Source: Aphidius gifuensis (lineage: Eukaryota; Arthropoda; Insecta; Hymenoptera; Braconidae). From it: 64,000 bases of DNA. The position numbers and the translations under genes are program-made. Below are positions 1 to 12,589 of this stretch, in pieces. Position 1 is the first letter of the stretch, and every line of letters begins with the position of its first letter. Below the pieces are notes generated by a model. That model did not search any database and was not told the origin of the DNA. It was given only the letters and a program-made list of their open reading frames with translations. The DNA lies in NCBI RefSeq assembly GCF_014905175.1, contig NC_057788.1, forward strand, positions 12,593,446 through 12,657,445, written 5' to 3'.

Positions 1-1740
1 TAATTTATATGCGAAAATTCTTTCTCAACAATTTTTTATATTTTAATTTAATGATATATTTTATACATTTATCAATTTTATATACAATATTACTCTTCTC
101 ACTCTCGTGATTGAGATTATAATTTTGAGACAATTATATGTACTCACGACTGAATTTTCACAATTTTATTGATTTCTTTCTTTTATCAAATATTTATATA
201 TATATATATATTTTTTTTTTTCTCACCTCTTGGTTTGAGCTGCTAATTGGAAGCCAATTGTGAATTTTGATCACAATTACAATTTATAATTATTAATTTA
301 TATAAATTATTACTCTTTTTTTTTCACCGCGTGGTTTGTGCCACTAGTTGGGAGCCATTTGTGAGTTGCGGTTTTATTTCTATTTGGATTTTTATTTTAT
401 ATCCAAATTTTACCACAAATTACTTTAATTTAATATTACAAGATTTTAGTTAAATATTTTAAATAAAATCAAACACAATTTTTTAATTTAATATTATTTT
501 AACTCTGTATTTTAATATGCAATTTATATGATATACTGGTACAATATGCTTTAATGTATGGGTGATGTGGTAAAACCACGTCACCAAAAATATTTATAAT
601 TTTTATTTTGCGGACGCACTCGATGGTGGCCGGACTGGAAGTGCCGTTTCTATCTTTTTCTCTCCCTATCGAGACACACATACAAACATTTTTACACCTA
701 AACTCTCTCCGTCTAGTGTCACGGACACTCATACAGACATCTTATACATATATATATTTGTACACGCTACAGACTTTTATACTTTTCTAAAAATTTATTT
801 TGTTATATTTCGCACCATGTCCTAGTTGTTTTTAGATTTGTTTCAGGAATCTCAGGAGCAAGAATCAACTGGACTTCAATTTTGACAAGAGATGAGAGAA
901 GGACGTCGTCGTTCGTTGAAGGAGTCTGGGGAGGAGGCTGTAGTGATTCTCACTGCCTTATACACGTAAAGACACCAAGCGGACGAATCCTTCAACCAAC
1001 GACTCCGTTTTTTTATTTACTATATATATATGTTTTATTATGTAATATTTTCTTTTTGTATTATTATTATTATTTTGTGTATTTTCCCCCTTTTTATCAA
1101 GATAAAGAGAGGAGGGATAGCTTTGGGTGGGGACAGCTAGGTAGATCCAAGTTACTCTAAAATATCTTGAGCTGAACTCTCTCTCTTGGCTGTGGGACGT
1201 GGTAAGATGCACACGCTTCGTAATCAGCTCTTGTTTTACGTATATTAGGGTACTCATGTGTCTAGCTGGAGACCCAGCAGACATGTGTATTTTTGTAGGT
1301 TAGTTTTTGGGGCGTTGGCCGTGTGAATCATGGGCAACGTCAAGCATACATTTTTCATTTGATAATTTAGTTTAGTTATTTTGATTAGAAACGCGGTCCC
1401 TTTTGTTAATTTAATGAATATATTAAATTCAAGGTCGTGATTAAGATTTTGTATTACGTTTTGGATTATTGAGTTTACGTTTTGTATTTTGGATTTGCGT
1501 TTAAGTTTTGGATAATAAATATTACGTTTTGGGTTTTTGAGTATAAAAATAATAATGTGTTTTGTTGATTATTTAATTTGTGTATTAAATATTTTTCCTT
1601 GTGACTTTATCCGGCCCTTCTACCATAACCAGCACACTGGGTGATTCTAGCGTCCCTCTAGGCTAATTATTGATACGCTATTTGGTTATTTTGGTATTTG
1701 TTTCGGTTGTTGGGTTTAATTGACGTTATTTTGGTATTTT
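1..1740. other. AT-rich stretch, no gene seen
   Basis: I see no convincing coding region here. There are TA microsatellites near 191-212 and 1021-1035 and poly-T runs. Two related segments occur at about 215-270 and 320-375; both contain a 'tggtttg' motif and a 'ggaagcca/gggagcca' motif, so they may be diverged direct repeats. The 540-1340 part is less AT-rich and could be a retroelement leader or LTR, but no terminal repeat pair could be established. Confidence 0.5.
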
Positions 1741-1755
1741 TGGTATGAATGTGTT

Positions 1756-1906
1756 ATGCCTTTTTCGAGTTTTAGGGCGAATTGAAAACCTCACGATTTA
1801 AACTCATGCCTTTTTCGAGTTTTAGGGCGAATTGAAAACCTCATTGATTTTAGCTCATACCTTTTTCGAGTTTTAGGGTGAATTGAAAACTACACGATTT
1901 TAACAC
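1756..1906. repeat. Tandem repeat, ~50 bp x 3
   Basis: Three near-identical units begin at 1756, 1806 and 1857. Each contains a CTTTTTCGAGTTTTAGGG core followed by GAATTGAAAAC. No coding potential is visible. Confidence 0.85.
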
Positions 1907-2035
1907 TATAATAATAATAATTTACGTTTCTGGATATTGGTTTTGGTTAGTTTTGTATTTCATGATAAATTAATAAATAAACCAAATAAAATACTTGATA
2001 ATTAGTCCGAGAAGGTAACATGCAAAAATGTCACG

Positions 2036-2360
2036 TTACAGGACAAACTCGAAATATTATAAACAAATGCTTCAAAAAAAAATTAAAATATTCGGACAAA
2101 CTTGAAATATTATAAACAATAACCAAAAAAAAAAAAAAATTAAAATATTCGGGCAAACCCGAAATATTATAAACAATATCCAAAAAAAAAAAAAATTTAA
2201 AATATTCGGACAAACTCGAAATATTATAAACAATACCCAAAAAAATTTAAAATATTCGGACAAACTCGAAATATTATAAACAATTACCAAAAAAAAAATT
2301 TTAAATATTCGGACAAACTCGAAATATTATAAATAATAACCAAAAAAATTTAAAATATTC
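2036..2360. repeat. Tandem repeat, ~53-58 bp x 6
   Basis: Six units share a core GGACAAACTCGAAATATTAT, followed by a poly-A tract of variable length. Unit starts are near 2041, 2094, 2152, 2207, 2258 and 2311. Length differences come from the A-tract. Confidence 0.85.
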
Positions 2361-2573
2361 AAAGCGTAGATATTAACTATCGATTATTCAACATGCATCG
2401 ATAATTTATCAATTTAGATTGTTTAAATTTTAAATAATAAAAAAATTATCAAATTATCGATTATTACCATAAAATCAAGATCGTATTAAATTACGATGTG
2501 AAATTTGTTAAAATGTTATAAGTGGTCCAACGATATATCGACTATCTAAATAAGATCGATCTTTTATTTATTA

Positions 2574-3240
2574 AACATGTGTACATTAGGGTGTTTTTTT
2601 TTTTTCGATATTTTTTTTTCTCTTCACCCATCTTCATACAAGTTTATACAGCTCTAAATCATGCCCAGAAAAAATTTGAACGCAATTGAAAAATATTTAG
2701 AGGTGGTTCAGGGGTCATTTGTTTTTTCCATTTGATTAACATGGGTTTAATACACTTCATTCACCATTTTGATCATGGAGGCTTTAATTTTCGACCGTTC
2801 AAGTTCGCGTTGGTCTTATTTTATAGAGTATTGAATTTTATAGCATATAATATTCATAGTTTTGATCATTTACAATTTTGTTTTTCAAAAAAATTTTAAA
2901 TACTACCTTTTTGAAGCATTATTTCACTATTTTTTTTAATTGGAAATGATCAAAACTATGAATATTATATGCTATAGAATTTAATACTCTATCAAATGAG
3001 ACCAACGTGAACTTGACGGTCGAAAATTAGAGCCTCCATGATCAAAATAGTGAATGAAGTGTATTAACCCCATGTTAATCAAATGGAAAAAACAAATGAC
3101 TCCTGAACCACCTCTAAATATTTTTCAATTGAGTTCAAATTTTTCTGGGCATGATTCAGAGTTGTATGAACTTGTATAAAGATGGGTGAAGAGAAAAAAA
3201 AATATCGAAAAAAAAAAAAACACCCTAGTGTACATGTTGA
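2574..3240. mobile_element. Fold-back (palindromic) element, ~667 bp
   Basis: The left arm (2574 to about 2895) and right arm (about 2935-3240) are inverted copies of each other, about 300 bp each, around a short spacer. The outer ends read ACATGT followed by a GTACA(T/C)TAGGGTG motif and a poly-T/poly-A tract. One arm also occurs alone at 61554-61895, so this is a dispersed non-autonomous family (MITE-like). No transposase is present and no target duplication could be fixed. Confidence 0.85.
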
Positions 3241-4195
3241 AATATATATAAAAAAAAAATATTTTAATATATCGATTATTTCCATAACATCGATCATTTA
3301 TTTATTAAAAGTTTATAAATGTTGAAATATTAAAAAGGGAAATTAGATATGTCGATTATTTCAATAAACTCGATTATTCATTTATTTAGATTGTATAAAA
3401 GTCAAAATATTAAAAAAGGAAATTAAATATATCGATATTTTAATAAAATCGATTATTTATTTATTAAAAGTTTATAAATGACGAAATCTTAAAAAGGGAA
3501 ATTGAATATATATATTATTTTCATAAAATCGATTATTTATTTATTAAAAGTTTATAAATAACGAAATATTAAAAAGGGAAATTAAATATATCGATTATTT
3601 TCATAAAATCGATTATTTATTTATTAAAAGTTTATAAATGTCCAAATATTAAAAAGGGAAATTAAATATATCGATTATTTTCATAAAATCAATTATTTAT
3701 TTATTTAGATTGTATAAAAGTCAAAATATTAAAAAAGGGAATTAAATATATCGATTTTTTTGATAAAATCAATTATTTATTTATTAAAAGTTTATAAATG
3801 TCGAAATATTAAAAAGGGAAATTAAATATATCGATTACTTCAATAAAATCAATTATTTATTTATTAAAAGTTTATAAATGTCGAAATATTAAAAAGGGAA
3901 ATTAAATATATCGATTATTTTAATAAAATCGATTATTTATTTATTAAAAGTTTATAAATGTCGAAATATTTAAAGGGGAAATTAGATATATCGATTTTTT
4001 CAATAAAATCGATTATTTATTTATTAAAAGTTTATAAATGTCGAAATATTAAAAGGGGAATTTGAATATATCGATTATTTTCATAAAGTCGATTATTTAT
4101 TTATTGAAAGCTTATAAATGTCGAAATATTAAAAAGGGAAATTAAATATATCGGTTATTTAAATACAACCGATTGTTTATTTATTTAAATTGTAA
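3240..4195. repeat. Tandem array, 80 bp period, about 12 units
   Basis: The core TTATTAAAAGTTTATAAATG recurs every 80 bp, for example at 3541 and 3621, with an ATATCGATTATTT segment in each unit. It begins immediately after the fold-back element. Some units carry a TTAGATTGTATAAAAG variant, so at least two unit types are interspersed. Confidence 0.9.
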
Positions 4196-4199
4196 AAAA

Positions 4200-5850
4200 A
4201 GAATCAAAATATTAAAAATAAGAATATTAGTTCCCAAGTATTTATGTAAAATCAAAATATTATTAATTATTACTTTATTAGTAATAATTATCATTAAGGG
4301 GAATTAATTATTTAACTAAAATTGAAATGTTGTTGTATTATTATTGTAAAATAATAAATTATTTAAATAGGAATATTAACTTCCAATTATTTATGTAAAA
4401 TGAAAATATTATTAATTATTACTTTATTAGTAATAATTATCATTAAGGGGAATTAATTATTTAACTAAAATTAAAATGTTGTTGTATTATTATTGTAAAA
4501 TAATGAATTATTTAAATGGGAATATTAATTTCCAATTATTTATGTAAAATCAAAATATTATTGATTATTACTTTATTAGTAATAATTACCATTAAAGGGA
4601 ATTAATTATTTAAATAAAATTGAAATGTTGTTGTATTATTATTGTAAAATAATAAATTATTTAAATGGGAATATTAACTTCCAATTATTTATGTAAAATC
4701 AAAATATTATTAATTATTACTTTATTAGTAATAATTATCATTAAAGGGAATTAATTATTTAAATAAAATTGAAATGTTGTTGTATTATTATTGTAAAATA
4801 ATAAATTATTTAAATAGGAGTAATAATTTCCAATTATTTATGTAAAATCAAAATATTATTAATTATTACTTTATTAGTAATAATTATCAAAAAGGGGAAT
4901 TAATTATTTAAATAAAATTGAAATGTTGTTGTATTATTATTGTAAAATAATAAATTATTTAAATGGGAATATTAATTTCCAATTATTTATGTAAAATCAA
5001 AATATTATTAATTATTACTTTATTAGTAATAATTATCAAAAAGGGGAATTAATTATTTAAATAAAATTGAAATGTTGTTGTATTATTATTGTAAAATAAT
5101 AAATTATTTAAATGGGAATATTAATTTTCAATTATCCATGTAAAATCAAAATATTATTAATTATTACTTCATTAGCAATAATTATCATTGAAGGGAATTA
5201 ATTATTTAAATAAAATTGAAATGTTGTTGTATTATTATTGTAAAATAATAAATTATTTAAATGGGATCATTAACTTCCAATTATTTATGTAAAATCAAAA
5301 TATTATTAATTATTACTTTATTAGTAATAATTATCATTAAGGGGAATTAATTATTTAAATAAAATTGAAATGTTGTTGTATTATTATTGTAAAATAATAA
5401 ATTATTTAAATGGGAATATTAATTTCCAATTATTTATGTAAAATCAAAATATTATTAATTATTACTTTATTAGTAATAATTATCATTAAGGGGAATTAAT
5501 TATTTAAATAAAATTGAAATGTTGTTGTCCTATTATTGTAAAATAATAAATTATTTAAATGGGAAAATTAATTTACAATTATTTATGTAAAATCAAAATA
5601 TTATTAATTATCACTTTATTAGTAATAATTATCAAAAAGGGGAGTTAATTATTTAAATAAAATTGAAATGTTGTTGTATTATTATTGTAAAATAATAAAT
5701 TATTTAAATGGGGAAATTAATTTACAATTATTTATGTAAAATCAAAATATTATTAATTATTACTATTTTAGTAATAATTCATCAAAAAGGGGAATTTTAA
5801 ATTTTCAATTATTAAAATAAAATTGAAATATTATTTATTATTATTGCATG
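4200..5850. repeat. Tandem array, ~149 bp period, about 11 units
   Basis: The motif TGTTGTTGTATTATTATTG recurs about every 149 bp (near 4329, 4478, 4626, 4776 and onward to about 5660). Each unit also contains TTATTACTTTATTAGTAATA. The sequence is unrelated to the adjacent 80-bp array. The period is close to nucleosome length; any meaning of that is inference. Confidence 0.9.
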
Positions 5851-6600
5851 AATAATTGACTGTCCCCATTTAATTTATTTTGCCCTCACTCACTTACGTC
5901 GTTTGTTGTTTATACTTGTTATTATTAGGTTAATTATTCGTAAAACAATTTATTATTGAAAAAAAATTTTAAATAAAATAAAAAAATATTTTAAAAGATA
6001 AATTTGTTTACATCTATTCAAACAACTTAATTTTATTGTTAGTCATGCAAATCCTTCATGCTATTATTTTATTTTATTATTTTCTCTCTTTTCTTTTCTC
6101 TTCTTCTTTCTCTCTTTTTTTTTTTTGTTAGGCCCAGTTACCGGCTATCGCTTCAGTGAAAAGGGGGTATTTGACCGTGGTAACAAACCATTAAAGAGTG
6201 GGAAAAACCCAACAACGCCCCAGGTAGCTAGGTAAAAAAATAAAAGAAGGGACCGGAAAACATTAAGAAAAATAAAATTTTAATGTTTTCCCGAAGGTCC
6301 CATTAAATTTTATTGTTGTAAGCCCTGCACGCTTGTGCAAATCCCTTTATTATAATGGCAATTTTATTTATTTTATTTATTTTATCTTTTGTATTTTTCT
6401 TTTTTTTTTTTTTTCACGTTTTAAAGTTCCCCTTTAAACAATTTCTCCTTTTACTTCCCCTTTTTTTTTTTTCAGAAATAATTTATTTAAACAATTTTTC
6501 TCCCCAAAAAAAAATTCCCAGAATTTTCCCGTATTTTCCGCGCGCGTACTAATTTCTCCGGCTTGATTTTACCCTCCGCAAACGCATTTTTTTATCTTGA
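5850..6600. other. Unassigned AT-rich stretch
   Basis: No gene is recognised. A short higher-GC block at 6128-6350 contains GGCCCAGTTACCGG and looks like the edge of a TE. The rest is poly-T and poly-A rich. Confidence 0.4.
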
Positions 6601-8640
6601 AACCGGACGAGCCCCCATGAAATATCGTAGCCGGATTACTCATTAGACAATCAATATTGCCCTGTAAAATAATCCAACTAGACATATATTTTAATTAACC
6701 CTGTTTTTCCTGCGCGGCCTTGGCGCATAAGAAGGGTAGGGAGATATTAATTACGTAATGTAGGGAGAGGTAAAAAGGAACCGAAAAATACGCGAAAATG
6801 CAACACAGTAATACGACAAAATAATTTTAGATAACACTTGTAAATTCGGTAAAAATAGAAGCACAATTTATTTGTAATTTAACCCATAAAATGTTACATA
6901 AAAAATGTGGTACAAAATAATTATTAAATAATTAACCCAGTTAGATATATAATCGCGCGTAACGTCGAAAAGAGGGAAACTAAGCCATGCGGTCGTAGTG
7001 GAGTTAGAGACTAAACTTGTTTAAAATTGCGAGTACCCGAACAACAATTAATTTATGACGGCTGAGTAACTAGCGACAGGATTGAGAAGCAATCCAGTCG
7101 ATTGAATTAATAAGTCACTGACTCTACATTAACACTACGGTGACGCTTGGCTTTTACAGAAATAATAATTTCACACTGGTTATAAATTCGATGAGCAAAC
7201 ACTGAGTTAAAATTTATTTAAAATAAAAGGTACTTACATTGGCTGTCGGAATGTTAGTCTAGCACTCTAGCGACGGCGTGTACCTTGAACGTTATGCGAA
7301 CCTCGGTTCTTCAATTGGCAAGTTGTAATAATTATTTTATTACAAATAAAACAATTGCTGCTAAATTACGTATATAAAGGTATTGGTATTGTCGTAACTT
7401 CTTGTATAGTTACAGAATATATATATTTATTTCGATAAATATATATATATATATATATAGTTTTATGGTGACACTGACTTTACACTGGTATGCTATGGAA
7501 GGAGCGCTTTTTGCGGCGTATTCCGTAGTAGCATCAATTCTTAACCATGTGGTCGTAACTTGTACAATAAAATCTTGACGTATTTTTCGTCAATTAATGC
7601 AATTATTTAATAAAAAAAACTATATTTATTTTATTCACTGTTCAATTTATTAATTGATTTAAAATTATAAATGCTTTGAACTTTATTTTATGCAAGCAAG
7701 AAAGACTTTCAGACCACGCGGTCGTAACTTGTACAATAAAATATTTAATTATTTTTACCAAATAATATAATTATTTAATACAACGAATTGTAATTTATGT
7801 TATTCACTATTTAATTGATTAAACAATTTAAGACAATAAATGCTTTTAAAATTATTTCACACAAGCAAGAGAAAGATTTTCAGACCATGCGGTCGTAATA
7901 TATTACAAGTTAAGATTTCAAATGATTTTATGACTTTAAATTGATAAATTAAATAACCAAATGTTATTTAATTATTATTGAAACAATAAATTAATTTAAT
8001 AATCAATAAAATAATGAATAAGTATAACTTACAATTTGTGTTGGTTGATAGAAAAATATTCTAAGTTCTTAAACTTAAAAATGCGTTGAGGCCAAGTGCC
8101 AAAAATTATTAATGCTGGAAGAGCGACGAACAGGTTGACTCACAACCGAAGAGTCAACGAACTAGGATCCAGGATCTCGGTCGATGACCGTAAATCCTCA
8201 GAGTAGGGGTGGATCCTTCGGGGATGTTCGGTTTTTCCTCATAGTATAGTGTATATTTTCTTGTATAGATCAATTCTTATTGGTCGGGAAAATCGTATGA
8301 TTTTCCGACGTTGATTATAATTATTTCTAGTTTCTTAATTATGACATGGGTGGTATCGAGAGAATCCTTGTAATTTTAAGATTCTGTCGATATCACTCAT
8401 TATATTAATTTATATTTAATTTTTATTATTAAAATTGGCGGTTTGGCCGCTTGGCAATAGTGCCGGCTCGAGTGATTTATTGAGGGTGTAATGCCTTTAG
8501 CTCCCCTAACTGTAGTGTTTCTATAATCAGTAAGATGGAGTTAGTGGCATTGAAATACACCCTCAACATTTATTATTACAATAAAAATTAAAAAGTTAAT
8601 GCGCCTACCGCAGGACATTACATTACTATATTCATATTTG
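6600..8640. mobile_element. Large non-coding TE relic (family also at 48.1-48.9 kb and 59.8-60.4 kb)
   Basis: Parts of this interval recur in inverted orientation elsewhere. The 6610-7270 segment matches 59791-60420 (shared pieces include the GGATTA...CAATATTGCCC block and the GTAGAGTCAGTGT block in reverse complement). The 8100-8640 segment matches 48090-48500 (shared GATCCTTCGGGGATGTT, GATATCAC and CCCTCAA blocks). Inside, a motif GACCA(C/T)GCGGTCGTAA recurs near 7542, 7712 and 7885 with about 170 bp spacing. No ORF is convincing, so it is a non-autonomous or decayed element of unknown superfamily. Confidence 0.6.
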
Positions 8641-10660
8641 TTAATAATTATTCCAAAAATAATGATTCAATCATTAATTCTATCGCTGCACTTGATTATT
8701 CTAAGTCCGCGTTTATCAATTTTTTTCGAGTTTTTTTCTTCTTTTCTAAAAAAATTTAAATAAATTAATAAATAAAATATTAATAATTAATTAATTAAGT
8801 ATTAACTAATTAAAGTAAATCAATTTAGAAAAATTATTCTAAGTGGCAATCTTTCATTTGAAGACTTTTTGTCTTCGATGAAAAGATATGTTAAATTTAT
8901 TAAGTTCAAAAGATGTCACGAATACTCTCGAATACATTTGAAATACTCGAATATCAAGAAATAAAAAATCAGGGATAAGCGTCCCGGACAGAGAGTATTC
9001 GACCTCTTCATGAATATATCACGAAATACATTTAAAACATCGACAACGATTAGAAAATATCACCGAATACTATATGAAGACTCAGAAAAAGTAAAATTAC
9101 GTCTCAAATACAAAATTTTTTCATCTCGGGCAACTAAAAAATATACTCAAATAGATCAAGTTTTCTCAAATGTTACTTTAAAATCACATATCATACCTTG
9201 TTTTTTCAGTTACCACGATCAAATTTTTATCAGGATAAATAAATTATGATAAGAAAATGATTTCCAATTTTTTCTTATGTTTATTTACTATAAAATATTA
9301 CGAATACATGATTTTTATTTTTCAAAAAAATATTTATTGATATTAAATTTTTTTTTAGTTTCCCTGATTAAAAATGGCAAATTGTTCAATTCATGAAGAT
9401 GAGGGAGATTGTAAGTATTTTGTCTTATTGATCATAATAGTTCGATTTTATCAATTGATTGTTATTTAATTCGCTCATAACAGATTGCAAGATTTATATA
9501 TCAATTCTAATATTGTCGATTATATTTATGGCCATCTACAATATAACCCGTAAATCATCATCGATTCGGATTTTACCAATGTCTGCCTGCCATAGTACGT
9601 TAAATATGAGCGTTCAATTTTCTTTACAAATTTCATTTTTTTGATGTTTTTTTTTGCATATAGGTGTTTGTCATCGAAAATTTTTAAATGAAGCTGAAAC
9701 TTCAATATTTAAAATATTCAACAACCGAAAACCGACTTTTAAATGCTCTATAAACCATCTGTGTTCAAATTAGTCAGCGTTACGAGCACAAAAATGTCGG
9801 GCATATCATCTCACAGTGGTTAGCTCCAATCGAGAACCAACGATTAATGATAATGGCATTCATTATTATGAGTTGGTTCTGAATTATTTATCCACATTGA
9901 AAAACTTTCCTCAATGGGATTGGTTATTACGTAAAACAGCGTATCATTCAGTTTTTACATACGAACATGACTTGCGCTGTGAATACGATAAAAATTACCA
10001 ACTCAAAGAGGATTACGGTCATTCAATGTGGAAAAAAAATTTAAAAATTTGGAGTTTAACCACAGATGAATACGTAATGACATTGACATTCCAATTAATC
10101 AAGATTTCTCAAATTAGAAACTTTTTTTTCAGTGTAGCATTTCGGATTTAAGTATCAATGACAAAAAATAACGATATGGAAAATTTGGATGTAATGCCTT
10201 CTATTTTGCCGTATAATTGGAGGATGAATTCAAATTTTCTAAAGTACGTAGCTTCAAAAATGAAAGTTTCTTTTTTGATAGTCTGGATATTGATTATCAA
10301 CATCTTAGCTCTTTAACGGAATCAATGAAAGCATGGTCACGAGAAATAAATTTTACAAATTCATTTAATAGTATAATAATGTCATCTTATAAATTTTCTA
10401 TATTTATTATACACCTTCACAGGAAGTATGGTAATCAAAGATGTCATATGTACATTATGAAGACGTATTAACAATATAGTAATGACAACAATATAGTACA
10501 TGAAGTAGAAGAATAAATCAAAAAAAAAGTTTAAACGATTTGAAATTTCGTATTTTTTACGTTTAAACATAATAAAAAATAATAAATAAAGAAAATTTCA
10601 TCTTTAATAATCATTATTAAAATTGACTTTGTCAGATTGAATTTCATTATTTTATCACAG
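8640..10660. other. AT-rich stretch with weak ORFs only
   Basis: The best open stretches are 9816-10151 (+, about 111 codons, Trp/Tyr-rich, e.g. NFPQWDWLL) and 10217-10471 (+). Their amino-acid composition is somewhat protein-like, but I recognise no family and no splice structure. They could be fragments of one decayed gene. No function is assigned. Confidence 0.3.
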
Positions 10661-10960
10661 AGCCCAATTAAAAATATTGGAACACTACATATCGGTAAAT
10701 AAAAAAAAAATAAACGACCAAAAAATTTAAGAAAAATATCGTAGTCTACAGATGGAGCGTCGTTGATTGGAACATTGCCGGAATTGATTGGTTAGTATTT
10801 ACAATTGGGCCTTGTCGAAAAATAAGAATATTAAATCTGATAAGGCCCGAAAATCAAAAACAAATTTAACGATCGTTTTTGGAAAAAAAAACCTAAATTT
10901 GTATTAACATCAACTAATTCGGTTCAGCGGTTAAAAAAATACCGCAAAAATTTTGTTTTT
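10660..10960. repeat. Inverted partial copy of the 12.6-14.2 kb repeat family
   Basis: The segment contains reverse-complement versions of blocks seen at 12830-13000, for example the ATATCGTAG...CTACAGATG block and the TGATAAGGCCC block. It is a diverged copy of the same repeat unit. Confidence 0.7.
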
Positions 10961-11101
10961 CAATATGTGGTTATGGAGGGTTCAGGGTTCAGGGAGAACA
11001 ATATACCTCCGTGGAGCTACCCGTCACGAAGAACAATTGATACAATAAAATTCAAAGATAAATAGATTTTTTAATGTAGTTGGACTTTTTCTACCCTGAT
11101 A

Positions 11102-11830
11102 GTGAAATACTTTTTTGACTCAAAGATAATTGAACAAGCCCAGTTTTCGATGGATGCATTTTTTTCTCCAGAATTGAGTAATGAAGTGGTGGAAAATGGA
11201 GAAGTTTCTTTCGTTACAGAAAACGAAGTAGCTTGTAAAAGCTGGCACTTGATTTCAACATGCTTGAACAATTTAAATGCGATGTCAGCTTTGTGATAGA
11301 ACTGTAACACTTAGAACTAAAGTGATAACTCTATTAGTAGATCAATTGCTGAAAGAAAAGCTCTTTAAATCCTCTTAAACTAATTGTTGAAATAATGTAA
11401 AAAGCAAAAAAACAAGAAACTTGAATGGCTGATGTTATTGGAGATTGGCTAACATTAGCATTGAGCAATCCATTTAAGAGTATTCATACGAATATCAACA
11501 TTTTAACACCGATTGGTTTGACAGCAAATTTTGTCTACCCTCATTACCATAAAAAAAAATATATTAAAGAGAAGGATCATTTACAAACAGTAATGTTATT
11601 ATTGGTTGAAGAATTAGCTGAACAAGATATTGAAGGCTTGCTTTTATATCGAGATGTTAAAGACATTTTTGCCAAAGAACGTTTTCAAAAGTATACCAAC
11701 CCTTTTAATTATTAGGAAGCTGACAGACCTTTTTATCCTATATTGGCAGAATTTGCATTGAAATTACTTCGAATTCTAGCTGCTGCTATACCTCAGCTAA
11801 ATTTATTGACAACTATACTAATATTGTTGA
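11102..11830 (+). pseudogene. Decayed hAT-like transposase, C-terminal part
   Basis: Two open segments lie in line: 11102-11296 and 11425-11715. The second ends at a TAG, after which the same frame continues to about 11830. The translated text (ADVIGDWLTLALSNPF, then LTANFVYPHYHKKK, then a segment with YPILAEFALKLLR) resembles the region before and within the C-terminal dimerisation domain of hAT-type transposases. The identity rests on recalled family pattern, so it is inference. The stop codon and the short N-terminal part show that it is not functional. A DNA/RNase H-like catalytic core cannot be seen. Confidence 0.5.
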
Positions 11831-12589
11831 TTTGACTCCTAAACAAATGAAAAAAATAACAGAAATGCTTTCAATTTTGTTGAAAAAAACGTACTCTTCA
11901 ATTTGTACTTTATTATATTTTTTTATATTCATATGTTACACATTATTACGTATCTTTATATTTAAATAATTTGGATTTTATATCATTTTTATACGATCTA
12001 GATAAGTGGATTGTAATTTTAAGTTTAAAAATATAATATTAACGAATGAATACGTGAAGAAGTATATTTTATTTTATGTTGACCATATTTTTCATTTTAT
12101 TCAAAGTTTTATGTATCCTTATGACGTTTTTATAACTTAAATAAATCCAAACTATAGACAAGAATGAAAAATACATAAATGTATAATAATGTTATGTCCG
12201 AAGTTACTCGTTAATTAATCATTTATTTCAAACCAGTTATATGAGCCTATTCGTCCGGTTACTATATCAGGTTAAAAAAAAAAAAAAAGAAAAAACCGGT
12301 TCATGAGGTTTTTTTAGGTTTTTAAGTTTTGAAACCTGAAACCCAACTTCGCTGACTATCTATTCAGCAATTCAAAGAATCGGTTTATTAGGTTTTTTTC
12401 GTGATAGGAAGAGACTTAGGACAAAAGAGAGGAGTGTTTTGATGATAACACAATGATAAAAATGTTCATTGGTAATTATACTACATGTAATGTAATGTCG
12501 CGGACATGTGTCGTTTTATAATTTCAGGTACCGAATGATATTACAATCGAAAGTGGAAAAAATATATATAAAAAATATAGTCAAGTCCT

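Noticed and set aside
2031..2290. Minus-strand ORFs with repeated IIFRVCPN text
   Set aside because: They are translations of the 53-58 bp tandem repeat; repetition and poly-Phe come from the A-tracts.
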